From assembly GCA_950106755.1 (NCBI GenBank), contig OX467082.1, forward strand, positions 21,390,001 through 21,454,000: 64,000 nucleotides of DNA, in the 5' to 3' direction. The stretch is from Climacium dendroides. Lineage: Eukaryota > Streptophyta > Bryopsida > Hypnales > Climaciaceae. The notes beneath the pieces are model-generated. The model worked only from the letters and a program-made list of their open reading frames with translations, had not been told where the DNA came from and made no database searches. The position numbers were made by a program, and so were the translations under genes. Shown piece by piece: positions 56,346 through 64,000 of this stretch. How positions within the stretch are numbered: the first letter of the stretch is position 1; every line of letters begins with the position of its first letter.

Positions 56346-59039
56346 GGAGCAATGGAACTTTAGGAATTAATATAATTTCTAAGCAATTCTATACCAACAA
56401 CATGTAAAACCTATTTTTAAAGTGCACAACGATGCAATTCAAAAGCAGTGTCTATCCAAAAGCAACTAACAATAAAGAGTGCAATATAGGCCTTGACCCT
56501 TAAAGGACATTTTGTTGTTTGGGCCTACCCGAGGAATCTCTCATAGTAATTTCAAAACATGTAAGCATGAGAACTAGATTTACAAACAAGTGTAAAAATT
56601 GCATTTAATGCCCTTGCTTGGGTACCCTCAACAAACAATCTCTGCAATCTATGATAAAGAGAGCTATTCTTTTTGGTGATCAAAATTTCACAAGAGGAGA
56701 ATCACATATGATACTTGCAGGGAAGAGGAGAAAATACACAACAATTTTTGAAAATAGATGTTTTGAACAACTTCCATAATTCCCATCATTCTCTAGATAG
56801 AAGGCCCAAGGGGCACAAATTGTCCTTCAAGGATTAATAGATATGTCATCAACTCCATTACTACCCATGGTCATTTTTTAACATGTTTGTGATTATTGTA
56901 ATTGACAAAGTTTGACAATGTTACATTCAACTAAGTATTCTATTTTAGGCCAATTTGGATTGGAATCTTTTGCCTCTTTTGACTTGACAATGAAAAGTTT
57001 CATAAACTAGAGGTCATTAATGCATTTGTTGGTGGAGGCCCTTTCTTGAAAGGGCTATTCAAGTTGATATAATATAGACATTTTTCTAATGAACCATTCT
57101 CTTTCACAATGAATTTTTTGTGTGCAATTACCTTCCAAAATCACAAACTATTTTGGGTAGAATTTTTTTTAAACAAACAAGTATACACTTAGGATGAAGC
57201 TCCAACTTCCACCAAACTCACTTAGTATAGACCAAAACGTGAACTAGCATATGAGGCATTGGAAAAAAGGACTTGCCAAAGAAGTAATGAAAGAGGAGAA
57301 ATTATATAATATCCTTCCCCAACTTTTGTTTGCATCTTTGGACCTTTGGACATATACTCTCACAAGTTTTACAAGTGTGTACAACATGCCACATGCTTTG
57401 TCCCAACCAAAGAGCTATAGTGTTTTCAGTAAGATTTTACTAAAAATCTCCTATAACAACCATTATTGTTAGGACTATACTCAAAACACTTCTTTTTCTT
57501 GTAAGCCCTTCTATTCAATTCACATCATACACAATAGGAGGTGGTGGAAATTTTTCCCATGTAGGAAGATAAGAAATATGGGGATAGCAAAATTTTCAAA
57601 ATTTTATTCACAAATTTGAAATTATCATGAATTTCGGGAGCCAAAAAGTGCATTTCATCAGTAGCTAATCTTTAGGATTTTTCAATTTTGATCATTTGAA
57701 AATTATTTTTCCACTCATTACTTTCTACTTTTTTGTTCACTACTTTGAGACACATGTCATAATCTTGCTAGTCCCAACCTTGTAAAAGACCAAAAACATA
57801 CGGTTTTCCAACTTGGGTTGGAAAACTATTCCAACCTTGGTTGGAAATATTGTACCTATGTAGGTTGGATTTTGGGCATGGTTGATAATTGGTGCCTCAA
57901 GAAAGAAAATTTGATAAAATCAAACGCCAATTTTGTAGTGTAATTATATATTCCAAATTGGTTTGTGCTCAAACCACAAGTTCACAATGAGTGCCTAAAC
58001 TACAAGTTATGAATTAGAAATTTAGTGATTATTCATTTAAAGAAGGAGACAAATAAGAGAAGAAAGATAAACAATCCAAATTAGAAGTAAGTTGTGCAAA
58101 ACAATAAGAAAAATAAACTAATTTGGCCAATTTTTTAAGTCTTGTGCTTTAATCCCTAAATGTTTAAGCATTCAAATTTTGAACAATAGTTCAATGCAAA
58201 CACATCCCATGCATACAAAAATGCAATTTTTCATCCATCAATTTTTTTAAAGATTCACGTAATAATTTTTTAACATTTGTACCATATAGGTTCTAAAGAT
58301 TTTGCTTTGCAAATATAATATTATTCAATAGGTATTGATAGGTCTAACCTCAAAAAGTAACCTTTTCAGTTAAAAAACTAATTCTTCAAAAACAACATGA
58401 AAAAAAAAGTAAAAATAAAAACCTTCAAAAATCACTATAATTGGAGTTTAACATTTTTGACTTCAAGAAAAATAATTCTTGAGAAAATTAAAAATATTCA
58501 ATATACAACTGAATTTAGAAGGAATTTTGAATTTCTAGCTTCAAATTTTACTGAAAAATATTGATTTGTGTACTAGTTGATCTAATCGTATAAATATGAT
58601 CTACTAATCATATTTTACAACTATTATTTGAGAGTCATCATTAAATTATTATTCTAAATTGCATTTTATAATTTTATAATATGTATTCACAATTTAGGAA
58701 GTAGTTTAGATTTCCTAATCTTTGATGGATTAAGTGTGGAAATTCAAATTTGGAATTAGCTAGATAATTTGAAAAGGAATATCTTATTCTTATATTGTGT
58801 TGATCAATTAGGATTCATTTTTAGCATATCTATTTATTTTAGTCTTCTTGGATCAAACTTAAATTTTGAAATTCCAAATACAACTTGTACCTTTACAAAA
58901 CTAAGTTAGAAGTATGTTTTCACTTAGCATTACTTAACCTTTTAAGGTCCACACATCCAAAAAGTGAATGCGCCTTAGTCAACCCCAATTGTAATTTTCA
59001 AAATATCCGTTGTTAGTATGAGTTTTAAACTAAGAAAAT
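56346..59039. other. AT-rich intergenic DNA
   Basis: 2.7 kb without a supported gene. Near 57800-57860 there is a short palindromic patch of TTGGTTGGAAA/TTTCCAACC blocks. Confidence 0.5.
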
Positions 59040-59692
59040 GAAGCTTGACAATTTATTGTTCTATCTCATTTTAGAAATTTTAGAAATTGAAATAATTATT
59101 GCAATTGCAAGCTCTATGTGTTAAAATCTATGTTACGCCATATTGTATGTTTTTCATTTGATATATCTTCTTTTAATTTTTCTAAAAAAATTAAATTATA
59201 GAATTATGTTTTTCATTCTAACTTCATTTATAGTAAAAATTCCATATATTTTTATTCTAATATATATTCTAATTAATGTAATTACATTTCTATCTTTTAT
59301 TTTAGAAAATTATAATTATTTAATTTTTTTATCAAAATTTATAAAAAATCAGTGTCAATAGAAAATTCATTTTTTCACATGTAAAAATAACATTAATTAT
59401 ATAATAGGATAAATTTAGCTTAATGGTAAAATTTGACTTCAAGGTCATTGCTAGGGATGTTTTGGGTGTAAAAATAGAACAAATAATTGAAAAATTTTCA
59501 TACTAATTTCCATTGCTATTTGTACCTCTTGAAATAATTTGAAATAATTTGAATTATTTTTGCTATATTTACAAGTTTATTTTCACTTTTAGCCATGAAA
59601 ATTATAAGTATGACAATTTTTTCATGAAACAAAGTGAAAATTTTCATAACAATTAACAGTTTAGTCACATAATAAAAATATAAGGTAGCTTA
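59040..59692 (-). repeat. Dispersed repeat family F, uninterrupted copy
   Basis: Reverse complement of 53563-54300 minus the inserted MITE. The target reads CCATTGCTATTTGTACCTCT at about 59509-59528, an unoccupied site with a single GTACAAATAG. Confidence 0.8.
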
Positions 59693-60522
59693 CTACAAAT
59701 GGATTTTTTTTCTTTGAAATTTTTAGATAACATGTAAACAAGGTTTTTGTTTAAGGCCCAACCATTTTCATAGCTTTTGACTACATGGTTAAAAAATAAT
59801 TGTATAGTATGTAGTTTTTTCTTTTAGCCATGTATTTTGGGCGAATTAAAAAAATCACTTTTTTTAATAACAAAAATTTGAAATTGTTTTTTTAGATTTA
59901 TATGTATGTAGAAAGTTTTAAATCATTCCATTTTGATTAATGAGATGAAAGTTATGACAAGTTTTTGTTTGTGGGTAGTTTTTATTTAATTCAATTTTTA
60001 ATATTTTTGGAAAAAAAAATCATAGGATGTAAATTGTTTATTACCATGTCACAACCATTAGAATTGGCATTTTCCAATTCTATAACTAAATTTTCAAAAA
60101 TTTAGTATTTTGAATCATTCTCTATTTCTTTCTACATACTATTTTTTCTTGTATGTTGTACAATTCCAAATGATCTAAATTTTTTTTTAAGCATATAGCC
60201 AACTTGCCTTGAAGAATGAATCCAAAGAAGCACCACCATTCGAGGCATTTTTTTGTACAAGTGCAATCTTGTGAAGTGCAACTACCCATTTTTTGGTAGG
60301 GCCCAAAAAAGGATTTTCGTCAATTCAAACGCTAATATCTTGCAATCCACAAGGTGAAAATTTCTAAAAAGAATTCTACATCTTCTCAAACTAACTTACT
60401 ACAAGATCCTACAATTACTGATGTGTCTATAAATGTTTTTTTTCCTAAAATTTGGTACTTCTACTAGAAATGTCAATTTTGAGCATTTTGGATGAAAATA
60501 GAGTCAAAGAACTTTAGGTATT
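59693..60522 (+). repeat. Dispersed repeat family A, copy 3
   Basis: Near full-length match to 9016-9898, from TACTACAAATGGA through TTTTGACTACATGGTTAAAA, ATTAATGAGATGAAAGTTAT, TTTTCTTGTATGTTGTACAA, AGAATGAATCCAAAGA, TAATATCTTGCAATCCAC and TTCTACATCTTCTCAAACTA. It ends about 470 bp before the start codon of the gene at 60997. Confidence 0.75.
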
Positions 60523-60996
60523 GAAAGGGAAAATTTAACTTAGACATAATATTTGACTATTTTGTAATGGACCTACTCCTTGTGCGGTTAATGTAGATGC
60601 AAGAACTTTGAGCTTTATATTTTATATTTGAAAACCAATAACCTAAATAAATACCAAAAATAAGATTAATATTGAATTTTATATTTTTTGAGATTTGAAA
60701 TTATGTTTGTGATCTTCACAAATATATAATTGCCCCCATGAACTCCAAAATCCAAACTCCTCAAAAATTCATCCAAAATCCTCAAACATCCATCCAAACT
60801 CTTCAGTGAACTTGGCCATGCGAGAAGAAGCAAGCACACTCAGGAGTCTTCTGCCGAAGAAGTTCTCAGATCAAACCACTACCGATGTCTTTACAATTTA
60901 CGATTTCACAGCATCGCAACGTTTTCTCCAATGTCGTCATAGCTTGCGATTCTTATACAATTTTTCCAATAATTTTTTTGCAAAATTTCTACAGCC
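60523..60996 (+). promoter_or_regulatory. Promoter and leader of the ARM/HEAT-like gene
   Basis: AT-rich sequence changing to mixed composition at about 60800. An upstream ATG at 60806 opens a 110-codon frame that overlaps the main start in another frame, and another lies at 60885. Whether they are in the transcript is unknown. Confidence 0.4.
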
Positions 60997-63900
60997 ATGG
61001 ACGCTGTGGCGGAGGCGCAACAAGCGTTCAAAGGAGCCTTGGAAGCTCTGGCGACGAGCGCCGATGTGGACGAAGCGCAGGCGGAGAGTCTGGTGCACGA
61101 CGCTTGTGCAGCTGTGGATGTTTTCGCCGACGCCATGAAGAAGACGACGCGGCCCGAATTTTCCACCGTAGCTTGGCAGATTGAGGCGTTGGCGATAGCC
61201 CGTGGAGTTTATACGTCGTGGGAGAGTGTTGCGAGGGCGCACTCTGGAGCGAAAGTTGCGCAACGTTTGGACTCCGTTGGTCCTAACCTATGCGCGCGGT
61301 GGTTGGACGGCCTGACATCGCTTGGTTCCTGTGCTGCCGTTGCGAAGGAGATGATGAAGAACGAAGGGATGCAGGAGCGGAAGGATGATTTTGATGGTGC
61401 AGAGATGGTGTCCGATGGTTTCTTGTCTGCTGCTTGGCCTGAGCTTAAGGATCGGGGAGGTTTGAGATCCTCCCGTTGGCGTGCTCGCGTGTCAGCCGCG
61501 CAGTTTTTGCTGTCTCTGGCTGGACACGACTTATCGGAATGCGACGAACGCGTAGCGGCGTTGCTGGAAGTATTGCTTCAGGCTGTCATCTTTGGAACGG
61601 CTCTTGTCGATTCGCAGTGGCAGGTGCTGAGGCGTTCTCTGTTCTTTTCCTCTCCGTCTTGCGATTATTTGTCGATTCTCGTGGAAGTTTTGATTTGTTG
61701 TTGAGGTATGATTACAGGCGCTTGTTGAGTTTGAATTACTTCAGGGTTCGGGTCTGAGAGGTAGGGGTTCAAGGTTTAGGGTTTTGCAAGATTTTGTGAA
61801 TTATTGGAATGACATGTGACGAAAATCGTTTCGACTGATACTTTTGAATGATGAATTGGTCATTTTCTTGGAATTCTATTCGCCTTGCGTAACTTTCATG
61901 CAGATTTTTAATCTCTGGTTGTTGACCCTTCGACGTCATACATTTGTTCTGATGGTTGTGTTCAACACTTTTTTACAAAGTCTCTTTTTGGATTTTTTCC
62001 AAAATGAATTTAATAATTTAAGTTTTTTGACTCTGGACTTGATTATTTCAATTTGTCATTGCTTCGAAGTACGACATCAAAAGTTGAAGTTCACCCGGAT
62101 TAAAAGTTTATCTCGATTTTGAAAGGCAATATGAATCTAAACTAGATTTTACACCCATATTATTGAAATAAATCCTCATGGGTTTATGTATGAGGCACTA
62201 GTGTTTGAGGCATTTCTTGAATCTCATTCCAATTTCTGGTATTCAGGTCCGCCAAGCTGTTGTTCCTGCTGTGACGAAGCTGTTGACGGCATCTCGGAAT
62301 GTTCTTGCACAATCATCGTGAGTCATTTCAAGATTTTCTTCTTTGAGAATGAGTTCCTTTTTGTTTTACCGGAATGTACCTGAGTGCAATTTAACTAGTG
62401 AAAGAAATCTCTGTGCTGTTTACAAGATCTTGAGTGATTATTATGTTCTCTGCTTCCAACACATGTAAGAATAGTGATGCAGCTCTGTTGATGTAAATAG
62501 TCGGGTCTGGTTTGTCAGGTGGGCAAATCTGACCTGGGGAATGCTTGCAATTTGTGTGGACCCCCAGCCCGAGGTGCAAGCAACTGCAATAGACGCAGTA
62601 CTACAACACCTTCTACTTCCTTCGTCATTACAGTCCAAGGTATGTTCTGTACTGAGTGCCGGTTTGAATCTCTTTATCTCATCTCAACTGGAGACTTTTG
62701 GATTGTGTGAGTCAAGGACGTCAGTGGTACTTGTCATCTATATTTTACAGTCGCGCGCCATATGTCTTTGTACCCTAACAAACATTTTTGGCAATATAAT
62801 CCTTTTTTGCTAATGAAAGCTCATTTTGGTGTTAATTTCTTTCGATTAGAATACCGTCAAAATTTAGGATTTCGGTTCTCATTTAAAATCTAGAATCATC
62901 TTTCCAATTATTCTCGCAAATATGCGGATTTACCTAAATCATCAACTCGTTTATTCAAGGAGGCTTAGAAATTTCATCTACAAATTGTTGTATTATTATT
63001 CTTTGATCCATCGTAGAAAGTATTGGTCTTATTGGGTTATTAATGTAGCAGACATTTTCATTAGCGTAACCACTCCTAAACGATACACTTGCTAACACTA
63101 ATTGTCTTTGTGATTTATTCAAATTTGTTTTCTCTCTGCTTACAAAGGTTCTATACATGCTTATCATATTCACTGTGTTGCATAAATTGTACTGTAGTGA
63201 AGTTGCCCCATAAAAAGATTTTGCAACTTCCTCAATGGGTGCAAAGACTTATGGCATGCGACTGTACATCATTCTCTTTGTAACTGTAGTGAATGCAGAA
63301 TCTTACTAGATTCCAGAATGGTTGAATTAAGCATTTGAAACCCGATTTGGTTCTCGTCAGGATTTTAAATGTGTGATTTCTCAATGTGTGCAGGTAGTTG
63401 TGCAAGGTCTGCTGGACAGGTTCGTAACTGCAACGATCGGCGTGACAGAGTCTCTTGACAGTGCTTATAATTCCCTTGAAGGGATCAATACATTGCAGAG
63501 TGCTGTGCATGCGGCGGTTCTTCTTGAATTGTTACCACATCAAACAGCGTTTGAGGTGCACGAGCATGGTATCGTTAATGTTGACAGAATACCCATTTTA
63601 GTGGTTGCTGCTTCTTTCTCCCTCGCTGATTCTGAAAAGAAAGGGGACCAATTTCACTCTGCAAGCCTCATAAAGCTACTCAGGTCTCGTCTCTTTCTGC
63701 GTTGCTTTTTTTGTTGCTCGACTTGTGACCCCGCCTCAAAAGTTACTCATTCACACATTGTTTTGAATTTCTGCGCGGGTGTTGATTCTGGATCCTGCAG
63801 ATCACTAGGGTCTTATCTTACATCTCTGTTGGCGATGCTAAATCCAGCAATGCCCCTCTATGAATGCGACAAGTTAGCTAGATACTGCAAGCGGCGAGGT

Positions 63901-64000
63901 GTGTTGGATGAAGTTACGGGCATGAAATTGGGAACAGTGCCTTATGCAACGGCTCTGAAGGGACTTGCAATTGCACTGAAAGCATCAGAGAGCAACATGA
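60997..64000 (+). CDS. Helical-repeat (ARM/HEAT-like) protein, 5' part only
   Basis: I do not recognise the family. Five exons keep frame with GT..AG borders: 60997-61623, 62247-62317, 62519-62639, 63394-63683 and 63801 to the window edge, about 436 residues so far with no stop. The protein is Ala/Leu-rich and predicted largely helical: an N-terminal MDAVAEAQQAFKGALEALAT, then repeated amphipathic segments such as VRQAVVPAVTKLLTASRNVL, WGMLAICVDPQPEVQATAID (followed by AVLQHLLL) and LGSYLTSLLAMLNPAMPLYE. Paired helices with VRQAVVPAV and PEVQATAIDAV turns are the usual look of ARM/HEAT repeats. The first exon is GC-rich, unlike the introns. The start was chosen because this ATG follows a leader-like region and begins the only long frame. 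A scaffold or adaptor role is typical of such folds but unproven here. Confidence 0.8.

Noticed and set aside
1..64000. LTR retrotransposons, transposase ORFs, CRISPR arrays, tRNA or rRNA genes
   Set aside because: No reverse transcriptase, integrase or transposase motifs, no long direct terminal repeats, no spacer arrays and no convincing cloverleaf were seen on reading both strands. A tRNA scan could still find something missed by eye.

Overview
The window is nuclear DNA from a green plant of the streptophyte lineage. The three recognisable housekeeping-type genes are plant-like, their introns have GT..AG borders, a ribosomal protein gene carries telo-box motifs (AAACCCTAA) and an intron directly after its ATG, and the intergenic DNA is very AT-rich. 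I cannot place the species. An early-diverging land plant or a charophyte would fit, but this is inference.

Layout. 1-25.4 kb is gene-poor. It is AT-rich DNA packed with short decayed repeats and three islands of higher GC (about 10.1-11.1, 17.1-18.8 and 22.5-25.5 kb) in which I find no convincing gene. At 25,493-29,464 (minus) lies the most striking object: an intronless 1,323-codon ORF. Its first ~228 residues are a clear V-type ATPase subunit D (rotor shaft), and its remaining ~1,095 residues are a repetitive Pro/Ser/Thr-rich tail ending in a DPDILF motif that resembles the normal D-subunit C-terminus. At 31,986-33,689 (minus) is a complete seven-exon gene for 60S ribosomal protein L7A (eL8, 263 aa). 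33.7-44.1 kb is again AT-rich repeat DNA. At 44,633-52,863 (plus) is a complete 19-exon long-chain acyl-CoA synthetase gene (667 aa) with a 2.6-kb first intron. 52.9-60.7 kb is a nest of transposon remnants, including two non-autonomous elements for which an unoccupied copy of the target repeat exists elsewhere in the window. At 60,997 a gene for a helical (ARM/HEAT-like) protein starts and runs off the right edge.

The genes do not form a pathway. They are independent eukaryotic transcription units separated by repeat DNA. At least nine small dispersed repeat families (called A-I here) recur at 2-4 places each. Several elements with terminal inverted repeats are visible. No LTR retrotransposon, transposase ORF, tRNA, rRNA or CRISPR array was found. 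All exon borders were derived by eye from splice consensus, reading-frame continuity and remembered family sequences. No alignment was run.
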